Assembly: GCA_009746045.1 (NCBI GenBank) | Contig: RPFO01000188.1 | Location: 2,596,874 to 2,660,873, forward strand | Direction: 5' to 3' | DNA: 64,000 nucleotides | Origin: Mesostigma viride | Taxonomy: Eukaryota > Streptophyta > Mesostigmatophyceae > Mesostigmatales > Mesostigmataceae | Part shown: piece after piece, positions 1-13,170 of the stretch | How positions within the stretch are numbered: position 1 is the stretch's first letter | Layout: each line of letters begins with the position of its first letter | Notes under the pieces: model-generated | Told to the model about the DNA's origin: nothing | The model's database searches: none | The model's input: only the letters and a program-made list of their open reading frames with translations | Position numbers and translations under genes: made by a program

Positions 1-479
1 GGCTGACCATTGAGGGGTAATAACTACGTAATATTTAGCTAAACTATTATCACTAGATGAATGGGAAGGCGCAGTAAAAACACGACGTTGACTCATGATA
101 ACTCACCTGGTGGGTCTTGTGATGTCAAGCTAGACGAGTAGGGGTAGGCGACTTAGCTGGACGATCTGGATCACCGAAAGAAGAATGAGGGCGGAATTGT
201 CCAGCTCTCGTCCTAAGTCAGCGGCCGGATAGTCCAGCGCTCGTCCTAACACAGCGACCCGTAACTCTGCGGGTGCGGCCGTCTAATAAAGCAGCAGCAC
301 AAGGAAAAAGGTGTAGGTACTGCGACGCTAATCGTCTCCGAACAGTAATACTCCCCTATCTAAGACAGGAAACAACCGTAAGCAGGAAAACAAGGCGAAG
401 GACAGGCTAACTACGAAAGGATTTATCCGCTGCGAGCAGGTCTAGCATCTAGGTAGAGCGTGTCCCGAAACGGGCAGCA
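1..479. other. No recognisable gene
   Basis: I see no gene, RNA or repeat I can name here. A 9-14 bp phrase (gtccagc.ctcgtcctaa) occurs twice near 200-250, which may mark an old local duplication. Confidence 0.4.
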
Positions 480-797
480 CTACTCTCCTAGCTTGAAGGC
501 GACCCGCCCATTACCTATCAAGGAAGTGTCGACTTCTTGTTCCTGGACGCGGAAGGGGTCTTGAAAAGGTGTATGTGGCAAGGGATAGTCGTCTCGTTCA
601 CTACCTACTGAAGTTCCTCCGGAACCATTGTTACGCCGCGGATATCTACCTCCACCTCTACCTCTAATGGGCCTGATACTACCTAAACTGGTCAGGCCTC
701 CTCTACTCAAACCTCTGGCGAAAGACGAACGTGACGGAGCTGATCTCAATGCATTAACGTAAGTGTTACTATAATACGCCATACAACCATTTACCAA
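480..797 (-). CDS. Small Arg/Gly-rich ORF, unknown
   Basis: An open frame of 105 codons on the minus strand. The middle (about residues 28-55) is rich in RG and GGR groups, as in RNA-binding tails, and the C-terminal part is acidic. I recognise no domain and see no neighbour that helps. Gag-like proteins of retroelements can have such RG stretches, but that is only a guess. It may not be a gene. Confidence 0.15.
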   Translation of the reverse strand: MVNGCMAYYSNTYVNALRSAPSRSSFARGLSRGGLTSLGSIRPIRGRGGGRYPRRNNGSGGTSVGSERDDYPLPHTPFQDPFRVQEQEVDTSLIGNGRVAFKLGE

Positions 798-1196
798 AAC
801 CCGTTTACTCCAGGAATAGAGGAAGGAAACACAACTACACTGCCGTGACCCAAGCCTAAATGTGTTAATTCATTTAACACACGCCGAGTGCACACACAAG
901 GGGTAGAACGCGCATAAATGGTCACCAACGGTCCAACACGCTCGGGCCGACATGGCCCTCGCCTACAGATGCACGCTGGTCCACTACATCTACTGATGCA
1001 CGCTGGTCCACTACATTCTACCACAGGATCAGGACCACTAGTAAAGTACGCGGCGCGGCGCCCAACGGCACCCAATGTACCACAGTACTGTTACGAGGAC
1101 AATAGTGTCCCGGTAGGAGCTACACGTAAACCTAGGGACAACCGAGGCAAAAGACCTAATTTACGTCCGTAACTACAACGAATTGTTACGCGACGT
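798..1196. other. No recognisable gene
   Basis: Contains a 24-nt phrase repeated twice in tandem (gatgcacgctggtccactac at about 968 and 994). Short ORFs on both strands overlap and none looks real. Confidence 0.3.
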
Positions 1197-1315
1197 AACA
1201 ATTAGACCGGTAGGACTGTTTGCACTTTGCACCCACCCATCCATCCATCGGGGTTAATCAATGCTCCGTGACTCCCCCGGCCAACGGGAGCACGAGTCTA
1301 ATTAATTAATTAATC
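1197..1315 (+). repeat. 3' end of a B'-type retroelement with hairpin and (TTAA)n tail
   Basis: The stretch ends with a stem-loop (GACTCCC, loop, AACGGGAG, then CACGAG) followed by repeated TTAA. The same hairpin and tail end the B' element at 22462-23289. The start shares the phrase gtaacaattagaccggtagg with 45859-45878, so two repeat families may be fused here. I could not find a target-site duplication. Confidence 0.5.
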
Positions 1316-1356
1316 AAGTAACGTGCGTGTTTGCAACTTGCCCGTTGAAACTCTAC

Positions 1357-1557
1357 GGCGGAGCCAATTTTCGGAAGAACCTCACCCTTAGGCTTGCAAA
1401 TTCGGGACAAATTCGGTGGATGTATGTATGGATGGATGTATGTATGGATGGATTGACGGATTTTCATCCCCTATTCCTATGTTTTCTCACGTGTACGGCC
1501 TTATAAGCTTCGCCAATTCTGGCGAACCTGACGGTTCTTCCGAAAATTGGCTCCGCC
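1357..1557. mobile_element. Foldback/MITE-like element with 25-bp perfect inverted ends
   Basis: The ends 1357-1381 and 1533-1557 are perfect inverted copies of 25 bp (GGCGGAGCCAATTTTCGG...). The 150-bp interior has no ORF. It holds a second hairpin (TTCGCCA/TGGCGAA near 1508-1526) and (GGATGTAT) repeats. No clear target duplication is visible. It could be a non-autonomous DNA transposon or a hairpin-forming 3' region of a larger repeat. Confidence 0.55.
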
Positions 1558-1585
1558 TGATTAATTAATCATTGGAACGGACCAC

Positions 1586-1610
1586 GTTGTTGTTGTTGTT
1601 GTTGTTGTTG
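1586..1610. repeat. (GTT)n microsatellite
   Basis: About eight GTT triplets in a row. Confidence 0.9.
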
Positions 1611-4247
<2,637 letters not shown>

Positions 4248-4424
4248 CCTATCTCACACATGTCGTGCCACACACACGGCCCTGCTGCCCCAATCTCGCC
4301 CACGCCTGGGTCCTGGCGACAGGTGCGTGGAGAAGCTTCTGTCGCGCGTTCCCCCCACTGAGATCTTCCTCAAGTCGGTGCGTGTGACAGCATGGCATGC
4401 AATGCCGGACGTGCGTGTATCAGC

Positions 4425-4590
4425 ACACAGCACACGGAAGTGTGTTTGCCAGCACACAGCACACGACAGTGTGTGTGTGTGTGCTGTGGATCTATGTGTG
4501 TTTGCCAGCACACAGCACACGACTGTGTGTGTGTGTGTGTGCTGTGGATCTATGTGTGTTTGCCAGCACACAGCACACGGCGCTAGTTTG
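4425..4590. repeat. Minisatellite of about 70 bp with (GT)n core
   Basis: Repeated blocks of gtgtgtttgccagcacacag followed by cacacg, GT runs and ctgtggatctat. Units alternate CA-rich and GT-rich halves, so each can fold back on itself. Confidence 0.75.
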
Positions 4591-6143
4591 ATCAAGTCTG
4601 ACCCTCGGACAGCCCCAGGCATCCATGGTTCCAGTGTTTGCTTGAAACTTTGTCAGAAACCGTTTCTAATGTATTGCATCATGGCGCCGGTGTGGCCCAG
4701 TCTTATGCTGGTGGCTGGCAGGATTTTCGTAGTGAGATGATCGCAAGCACGCGATCGCGTCCCGTACGTCCCAAGAAAGAACCTTCAACCCCTATACAGG
4801 ACGAGAAGGGATGGCGCCCTACCTTCTCTCACTGCCTAGGGGTGAAACCCGCATAGCGCTCTCTCTGCATCAAGGTGCAGGCACAACGGTGGGTGCGGTA
4901 GTACCGTGCGTAGGCAAAGACGTGGCGGATGCTTCTCCACTTGTAGCGGCCCCCAAAGCTGTTCGGCCGTATAGAGGGACTGGCAAGGTTACGGGTGTTG
5001 TAGTATTCAAAAGCATTGCGATTATATCGCCATGGCACCACCTCCATGGCACCCCCTGGTATGGCCGTGGCACCACCTCCCAAGTCGACTGTGCCAGGAT
5101 ATCCCCGTAGTGATGGCACTCGGCCAGGGGGTGTGCCCAAGAATACTTCCCTGTCCAGGTCACGTTCGCCGGGGCTTTCTATCTGGTATACAATATCGCA
5201 AGCTACTTAGCGTACGGTTATAGTTTACTGTAGTGTTGATACTGGATGTATGCATAATCATGTGCAATGACCCTCCAACATGCCGAACCCCCCCCTCTAT
5301 TCAGCCTCGTACAGCCGGCGTATGGCGCTGGTGTCGCACGGGGCCTAGCTCAGATATATACAGCGCGGCGTCGAATTCTCAGCACCATGTGCCAGTTTGT
5401 GCTTGGTGCAGTGCCTACTAAGCTCGCACACACGAGTACCAAGTAGTTTCTACTCAAACAGGTACCTGCGGCTCCAACCGGCACCTCCTTGGATATACCC
5501 TTGAGACATGTGCACTTTCAGTAAAATAACCCCCGAAAGTTCTCGTACTTCGATAGTTATGCATAAAAGAAAGCCCCAAAAGTCGTTGTACAATAATGAC
5601 GCATACATGTACTATGATCGTTAGAGTCCAATGGAGACCCTGTTAGTAGAGAGGACTGCCGAAGGGCTCCGTAGTTTCCGCAGACTCTATTATTAGACCT
5701 AGCTCATGGATCCGTTGATGACACGGCCTGGTGAAGCCAGGAGTGGCAGGGGTGCCGCTGCTCCTGTATTGTGCTCCTGTATGTCTGCAAAAGTCACTCG
5801 CCGCTGATTTGCTGACACAGATGGGCCACCTGTTTTGCATGCACTTGCTTGACGGCATGGCCTTGCTTTGAGGCACGCATGTTCTGCATGTCTGGATGCC
5901 CTTGCTTGACGGCATGGTCCCATCCTCCTTGTCCTTGTCATGTATGCGATCCATTCCCCTGCCCCTTCCTGTGGCGTGCCTGGGACTTCCCTGAAACCTA
6001 CCAACGCCACAGTTCCCTAGCAACACGGCGCGCATCAATATCGTCTATCCATCCGGGTACGTTGATCGGTTGCCCGCCTCCATGCACCCATCCTCCATGC
6101 CCCCACCCCTCCACGCCCCCATGCCCCCATGCCCCCACCCCTC
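4591..6143. other. No confident gene
   Basis: Short overlapping frames only. The + strand is mixed up to about 5640 and pyrimidine-rich after it. Nothing recognisable. Confidence 0.3.
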
Positions 6144-6437
6144 CATGCCTTCACGCATTCACGCATTCACGCATTCACGCATTCACGCATTCACACATTC
6201 ACGCATTCACGCCTTCACGCCTTCACGCATTCACGCATTCACGCATTCACGCATTCACGCATTCACGCATTCACGCATTCACGCATTCACGCATTCACGC
6301 ATTCACGCATTCATGCATTCACGCATTCACGCATTCACGCATTCACGCATTCACGCATTCACGCATTCACACATTCACACATTCACACATTCACGCATTC
6401 ACGCATTCACGCATTCACGCATTCACGCATTCATGAA
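6144..6437. repeat. (CATTCACG)n octamer satellite
   Basis: About 36 tandem copies of an 8-bp unit with scattered variants (CCTTCACG, CATTCACA, CATTCATG). It opens three long His/Phe/Ile-rich + strand frames that are artefacts of the 8-mer. Confidence 0.95.
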
Positions 6438-6611
6438 TTCGCGTGTATTGTGTGTGTTTTGCCTGATCAGTTCATGCTGTATAGACCCCTGTTGTGGTGG
6501 TCTCCATGCTGGCACATTGGTGCTATACGACGGTATGGCACCGTACAGCTCCGTGTCATGCTTTCAACCATCCAAGTAGGGTGGCACCCATGCACTGATT
6601 AGGCGGCTCCA

Positions 6612-6738
6612 CAGGCTGGCTTTGTGCATGCTGGCTTTGCGCATTAGGCTGGCTTGCGCATGCTGGCTTTGCGCATTAGGCTGGCTGTGCGCATGCTGGC
6701 TGTGTGCATTAGGCTGGCTTTGTGCATGCACTGATAAG
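6612..6738. repeat. Minisatellite of about 32 bp
   Basis: Tandem variants of aggctggctttgtgcatgct with gcgcatt links, about four units. Confidence 0.75.
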
Positions 6739-8187
6739 GCTTCGTTGGGCGCCCCGCCAATACGTAGATTAGTCTTGCTACTGCATGATGGATAATGGCC
6801 TGTATATACGTATACCGATTATGTATAATGGCGCATGTACAGTTGTATATGTATACTGTATGATGCACATCTGTCAGCCTTTGGCGCAATAAGTCAAAAG
6901 TTTAAGTATATCCATTATCTTTTGTTTTAGGGGGGGCGGGGGGGAGGCTAGTATCACCAAAGCATTAACCATTTGTTTTCTCTCCACGCGACCATGAGTA
7001 GCCCCTGCTTTCCCCCTCCCCCCTGCCCCCTTTCCCTGTGAATACCACGACCATTCTCCCCTCTGTACTATTTTCATAGTGTCCTACATGGGCACCCACT
7101 CTGACGTTGCCGCCTGTGTAGGCCCTTGCAATGCCGGGATGATTGGAGCATTTTGCATGAAATTGAAAACTTTCAGTTTGTGGGTGTTTCCCGCGCCCAG
7201 TTCCACACCCGGTTAAGGCCGCATATCATTTTTCTCCTGTGTTCTGCCGTAATATACCCCACCGCCCGCCCTCGGCATCTCAGGCTGGACCCTGTTCTCG
7301 TGCGGCGGCGGGTACGGTTGTTGGCAAAGAGGTGGGTGTTTTGCAGGCGGATGCTCTGTGGTTCTGGATACGGTCTTCGGTTGTGATGCCTACCGAAAGC
7401 CTTTCTCGATGAGGAGCTTAGAAAGATCTTTGTTGTCTGGTACGGTTTAGTGTGTCGTAATGACGTACGGTCCATGCATTTTGGTGTACGCAAACAGGGA
7501 TGGCATACCCACGGATTCATTAAATCACGCGCATCCATTGGGAGAGTCGCGGGGTACAAACTTTTTCGTAGATACCAATACCATCAGGGATATGATGGCA
7601 TATAAATGGTTCTGTGCTTGTAACGGCCTGCCTCAAATATACCTTCTTATCGGTCTTTCCTCCTGTGGATCCTGTGCCGTGCCCCTTCATCCCCTTTCCC
7701 TGCTCGCAGTGTATGCAGTAAATCTTCTGGGTACCCTTGTCTACTTGTGACACAATGACAGCCTGCCCTAACTTTCCTTCTTGGCATGCTGTTCACTTCA
7801 CCCCCTCGCTCCGTATAAATGATAACAACAATAATAATTGTTTTTATTATTTGCGGCGCGTGCAGTAAATCGCCCGGGTACCGGCGCAGCTTCTACCTAT
7901 CCCTCGGAGTACTGCCCTTCTCCATCCTCTTTGGGGTACGTTGCGCTACCTACTAGGGAACCTCGCTCTGTCGGGTTAGCTACCTACTAGGGAACCTTCT
8001 TTGGGGGGGGGCAAGCTGCATGCTCGGAAGCCTCACTTTTGGTGTCAGCCGCATACCAGTATACCTCACCCTTTCGGGTGGGCTGCACTCTAGTAAACGT
8101 TATGCCTTGTGTGTCCTACGCACGACCCTTTCCTGCACAGTCTTGGGTGAGCTACATACCCTTGGCGGACCTCCCCCGAAGGCTCAT
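6739..8187. other. No confident gene; one unassigned 86-codon ORF
   Basis: The + frame 7126-7386 is less repetitive than its surroundings and ends in an Arg-rich stretch, but it matches nothing I know. A (TAA/ATA)-rich spot lies near 7820. Otherwise pyrimidine-rich DNA. Confidence 0.25.
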
Positions 8188-8679
8188 TTAGGAAGCATTA
8201 CTGGGCTCATTTAGTAAACATAATTTGATAGGCAAGTCCGCTCCTTGGCGAGGACGCTTCGTGCTGTACAGGTATAGCGTGAATGTTGGCTGTAGGGATG
8301 CTCTTGGGAGAGATGTGTGCGGGTCCAGTTGTTCGCTTGTGTAGAAGCGTGTTGCGGGTGGGTGGGTGATGCCAAAAATGTGCTTGAAGGCAGGTATTCT
8401 ATTCTCTACACGATAGGGGGTGTTGCTGGGTGACAGCTCCAAGGCAGCTATTCTATTCTCTATACGATAGGGGTTGTTGCTGGGCGACAGCTCCAAGGCA
8501 GCTATTCTATTCTCTACACGATAGGGGTTGTTGCTGGGGGACAGCTCCAAGGCAGGTATTCTATTCTCTACACGATAGGGGTTGTTGCTGGGGGACAGTT
8601 CATTTGCATCCTGTGTACAAATACGCAGCATGTTGAGATGACACACAATGATCTCTTCCTGTTCTGAACGCACAGTCAT
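8188..8679 (-). CDS. ORF of 163 codons built on an 18-residue repeat
   Basis: The first half carries four tandem copies of an 18-residue unit (ELSPSNNPYRVENRIAAL), encoded by the 54-bp minisatellite below. The second half is unrelated and unrecognised. Some unit differences are silent in this frame (LSPS keeps its residues) while others change residues (V/I, P/A). That is weak evidence for coding. The 54-bp unit is a multiple of three, so the frame would stay open by chance. Confidence 0.2.
   Translation of the reverse strand: MTVRSEQEEIIVCHLNMLRICTQDANELSPSNNPYRVENRIPALELSPSNNPYRVENRIAALELSPSNNPYRIENRIAALELSPSNTPYRVENRIPAFKHIFGITHPPATRFYTSEQLDPHTSLPRASLQPTFTLYLYSTKRPRQGADLPIKLCLLNEPSNAS
8388..8603. 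repeat. 54-bp minisatellite, four copies
   Basis: Four direct copies of a 54-bp unit starting aggcag and containing ctattctctacacgatagg, with a few substitutions per copy. Confidence 0.9.
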
Positions 8680-10308
8680 CTCTTCCCGTTCTGAACTAAA
8701 TCATCAGAAAGGAAAAATGTGGCAAGGTTAAGAAGCCATATCTTTTCCATTCCACTAGGGCATCGCATGCCCATATGACGGTATCGCTGCCCACAGTGCC
8801 CCCCCCCCCCCCCCTTTCCCCCCCCCTTCCCATCCGTTTGATGGCCAAGTGAATTGAATGGGATTTGCACTTCTCCTCTCGGCCCTCCTGCCCCTCCTCA
8901 AACCGGGTAGCTAACCTGGGGCGTGCCATCCTTGCTCTGTCTCCTGTACGCCCCTGAACCTTTGATGTCCTGTCTTTGTTTCCTGTCTTCATTTCCGTCG
9001 ACCCTGGCGCGTGCTTCAGCTCGTCCCAGTCCCCAACTTTGTGCTGGCGTGGAACCTGTACCGATCCGTCTCCTACTGGCGTGCGCTACGAGTACGCGGT
9101 GACACTTACCTCCTTGTGATGTTTCTGTCCCAGTTTTGTTCCCCTCCCCCCCCCCCCCCCCCTTGATTCATTTCCTGCTTGTGCATCTGTGACCTCCGTC
9201 CGTACTGGCACGCGCTATGGGTATGACGACTTGTTACGGTGTCTCAAAAAAATTTCCCCCCTTGAGTCTTTCTGACTCTTGTGCCTTACATCTACTTATG
9301 CCTCAAACCTCATTCTCCTAGCAGCCACGCATGCGATGGTATCCGGCGCGCGTCCGTCTCCATTCCTTTTCTTTCAAACCGTTGGACTGTGCTCTCCAAC
9401 AGTTCGTTGCTTCCCCTGCTGTTGTCCTCCGGGTTTCGCCCCCGCTGTTTTTTTTCTCCTTTGAATGAGCTGCATTGGTTGGTACTACCGCTGATCCCCC
9501 TCAAGTTTTTGTTGGATGCCCATGTCTTCTATCTTCCTCCTTCTACTCTGTTTTGGGATGAGGTGCATAGGTTGATGTGAGTACGCACGTGTGCTTGGCG
9601 TTTGGTTGATTACCCTAACAATAACCATTAGCTATCACGCTTAACAACTGGGGATATTTATGGGACATCAGGCATGCCTGGGCTTTCCCAAGGCCCCTTT
9701 CGCTCTTCAGGGAAAGGGTGTAGGTAATGGGTGGGTGGGAAGGTGATCCGATCCCAGCCTTCCCTGCCTCTCACCGGTGCGCTTGTGTTGAATTTTGTGC
9801 TTTTTTTTTCTGCTGTCTCTCATCGTGTTCTGCGGTGTTCTGCGGTGTTCTATGGTGTACTCTAGCGCTCTGTGATGTTCTGTCGCGTGCTATCATGTCC
9901 TTTCTCATACCTGCTATACAGTGGGAAATCCAACCACCTGAAGGGTGGTTGCCTCGCAAAGCTACAGAATGGTCCCCCTTGGTCAGTGTACTGGTCACTG
10001 TAACCCTTTGGTGGTTGCCTCGCAAAGCCATAGTGACCATTGCGACCGTGACCCCACCTGTGATGGATTGGGGTCGATTGTGGTCTAATTTGTTATACTG
10101 TGCTGAATCCTGTACCTGGCGGTCACGTCGTCGTGCATGCCCACCTTAGACCCCCCATGGCCGATGCCACCGCCGACGCCATTACTTGGTGGAATTAGGT
10201 CCATCATCATTCGTATTCGGAAGAGCCAAAACACCACATCTTTAAACTAATTGGATATTATCGCCAAATCTTTTTTACACCTACCACCACCCCCGCCCCC
10301 CGCTGCAG
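8680..10308. other. Pyrimidine-rich DNA without a definable gene
   Basis: Runs of C at about 8799-8826 and 9147-9164, and a G/C-poor, T/C-rich + strand, suggest introns of a plus-strand gene leading to the exon at 10309. A 20-nt phrase (tggttgcctcgcaaagc) is repeated at about 9946 and 10012. A possible hydrophobic exon lies near 9465-9560. None can be proved. Confidence 0.3.
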
Positions 10309-11237
10309 GGATGCGAGCAAGTGCTGCGCATGGCCCCCGTGGATGAGGCCATGGAGGCAGTTGCAGCGCCCGCGGCGGCCATGGCGCTGCCCCCCGCCGA
10401 CGAGGGCAGTGTGCGCTCCAACGCCACCGAGGGGGACCAGATGGGGCAGCCGTTGCTGCCGTCGGCCGCCGAGGCGCAGTCGATTGGAATTCTTAGCGAG
10501 GAGGAGACACACCCGATTCCAGTGGTGCGTGCCTGCTTAGGTTGTCCGTGGTGTTGTCAGTTCACCCCTTGGATTTCTTGGTTCACCCCTTGGCTTCCTT
10601 GGTTTCATCGTTGGCTAGCGTGCTAGGTTGTGATACTTGTGGTAGGTGCCTGCGTGCTTGCATCCCCATGTTGGTTAGCTGGTTCCTTGACCTGCAGCCG
10701 CCGGCCTGGTGCACGCCTGCTTGGGTCGTCCCCGGTTTCCTTGGCTCATTCCTTGGCTTCCATCCTGGCTTGTGATGGCTCCCCAAGTAAGCCTCTGTTA
10801 CGTGTGTACCCACGAGCCCACCCATGTAGCCTACTAGTCAGCCCATTCATTGATGGACTGAGGACCGTGTTGCTTCATTGGGGGGGGACATAAATAACTG
10901 TGTTTGACCCACGGTGTTTGGAAATATCTGTTTCTGGTTTTTCATCTCGCTCAAACAGCTTCTTATCCCTTCCGATGAATTAAAGGCATTGCTGGCAGCC
11001 ATGGACGAGGAGAAAACGCCACCTGTCACCAGCCCGGACGCAGCTAACCCCATCCCTGGCATGACCCCCAGCCCGAGCCCAAGTCTCGCTGGCGCCCCCC
11101 CGGGCAATCCCGCCACCAAGCTTCCCGACTTTGACGGTGTGTACAAGGCGCGGCTGCTCATAGTTTGCGAGCGGTTTGACATCGAAGACACGGACACAGC
11201 ACTCAAGTGGCTGCTCATGCCCAAGGACAGGCTGTGA
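10309..11237 (+). CDS. 3' end of an unrecognised host gene, two exons
   Basis: Model: an internal exon 10309-10524, behind a pyrimidine tract and CAG, joined to a last exon 10959-11237, behind aaacag. The donor at 10525 reads gtgcgt. Both exons are in phase 0 and end at TGA 11235-11237. The encoded tail has about 165 residues. It starts with an Ala/Pro/Glu-rich stretch containing a QPLLP group. It then has an SDELKALL helix, a Pro/Ser-rich linker, and a hydrophobic-charged end (ARLLIVCERFDIEDTDTALK). I do not recognise the family. Upstream exons were not found. Codon use is GC-richer than the flanks, which supports coding. Confidence 0.4.
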
Positions 11238-12519
11238 GAGCGCGGGGATTTTGCCCAAGGACAGGCTGGAGGAAAGCCAGCATTGCTACCCCACCCCACC
11301 CGGTCCGCAAGAATTGCTACATTCGGCCCCCTGTTGCCAACTAGGTAGCCTTTCGCACGAGTGAGCGCAATTGTCCCATCCTAAGCATGCCCGCCCACCT
11401 CTTTTCGCAAGCTTACAAGGTGTCTGTTCAAGACTGCTTGATTGGTTCTAAGATATTTGCACATGTCATGTTTTGCATACGAAATGGGCCGGACCTGCAC
11501 ATCGTCAAAGAGCAGCGACATGGTCTTATTGACACGTGCGCCTGGCTGTGCGAAGAACGGCTGCTGTTTGTTTCTTGGCAAACTTTTGTTGCACGTTTGC
11601 GGCACTGTGAAGTTTTGTCGCCAGCAATCAGGGATTACTATCTCCGTTCACCACCTGCATGTTCACCACGCGAGTCGAAATTGAATTGAATCGAATTCAG
11701 TCTCGTGCAAGTCGGTGAAAATATGGCAAATCAACAGGGTTCGTAGATTGATAAAAATGCAATCAGTACGGCCAGTGTGCAAACTGTGCATGGGCAAAAC
11801 CAGTCTACACCAGCAATCAGTTGCAGATATATTGTAAGGTTGTCTCCTTGATATATTGTAAGCTTCAAGGAATGAATATCAATGCAATTGAATGAGGAAA
11901 CGTATATAATTGGTCACCTAGGGTTAAATGAGGCACGGCAAGCTCTTATGGTGTCCGGGTCGATCTGATAAATGTTACCAATGGCCGGCGCAATTACACA
12001 TGCCATCTTTTGCATGCAAGTGCGCACCCTTGGCTGCCAAACCCTGTTCAGTTTTGCAGCCTCGACCGAAGTAATTAGCTACCTCTAGTCTGCACCGACT
12101 TCTTGAAAAGAAAAGTCAATTATATACTCGACTTCTTTGTCAAATCTCATCGACCAGGTTTCGAAACGACCCACAAACGTACGCCGTATGCAGATCCAAC
12201 GGTGCAAACAACGTCACGACTGACGCGGCGCCTCTTAAATCGCCTCAGCTCGATCTTTGTTACGAGCCATTTTACGATGTTGCGCCGTGTCACATACCCG
12301 CCCCCTTTTTCTATGGAACGTGAGATGCAACATCCGCTTCCCTGACTGGGAATTTCCTCCAATACCATCGAGCAGTACCACCAATGCACTACCATATTCC
12401 AATCACAGATAACACTGGAGGTATAGTTTACCTCGTATTTAATCACCATGCCTCTTTTCCAACTCCGAATCACAATTCAATTCTGAGCAATTTTTTCCCA
12501 GACTGGTTTATTTTGATTC
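11238..12519. other. No recognisable gene
   Basis: Overlapping short frames on both strands (for example + 11387-11689) show no domain. Likely 3' flank of the gene above and old repeat DNA. Confidence 0.3.
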
Positions 12520-13013
12520 ATTGTGCCCCACTCGCGGCGCCGTCACCAAGATGCTGCGCAAGGCCCTTAACATCCCCTTTGGTTTGCACATTAGTAATGA
12601 GGATTTGTACGCTGATTTGCCCTATGTTTCCCACATTATTAGGCACAGGCGCCTGGGCCTAGCCGGGCACCTGGCCCGCACAGATCAGGTAGATACATCA
12701 GATAGACTAGCTGGCACCAAGCCCGCCCAGCCTGGGCGATATGTCCTCACCTGGCGTGCCCCCGGCCGCGCGCGGCAGGGCCGCCACCCGTGGACTTTTC
12801 GTGATAGACTCGGCATGGCCATGTGCTACACTAGACGTGACGGGCTCACCCCCGGGCAGCCTCCTGGTTTGTCTGTAATATGGAGGCAGATGGTGCGCAA
12901 GGATAGATGGCAAGTAGTGATGAAGGAGACCACCCCCAAGCCTGTGGGGGCTCCGCGTGTGACCAAGTATGGCATTCATAGCGATTCGGGCCGCGGTGCC
13001 CACACCCCTGTAA

Positions 13014-13033
13014 TTAATTAATTAATTAATAGA
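13014..13033 (-). mobile_element. Tail-only A1 insertion of 20 bp
   Basis: Twenty bases reading, on the minus strand, TCTA then TTAA repeats equal the last bases of an A1 element. They are flanked by perfect 23-bp direct repeats at 12991-13013 and 13034-13056 (CCGCGGTGCC...CTGTAA). This fits an insertion aborted just after the tail was copied. Confidence 0.7.
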
Positions 13034-13170
13034 CCGCGGTGCCCACACCCCTGTAACTAGGACCTAGATTAATTAATTAATTAATTAATTAATAGACACG
13101 TGACTGCGTCACGTGAGCATAAGTCCTCAGTGGGAGGGGAACCTGGGGTGGAATGGATGGTATAAGCTAT

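Noticed and set aside
1560-1568. TTAA runs as piggyBac insertion sites
   Set aside because: Apart from 35976-37333, no CCC-starting inverted ends accompany them. They are LINE-type tails.
5849-6602. Three overlapping 150-200 codon frames rich in His, Phe and Ile
   Set aside because: All come from the CATTCACG octamer, which keeps three frames open.
8388-8603. CRISPR-like regular repeats (also at 43744-44206)
   Set aside because: The units are continuous with no unique spacers between them, and the window is eukaryotic.
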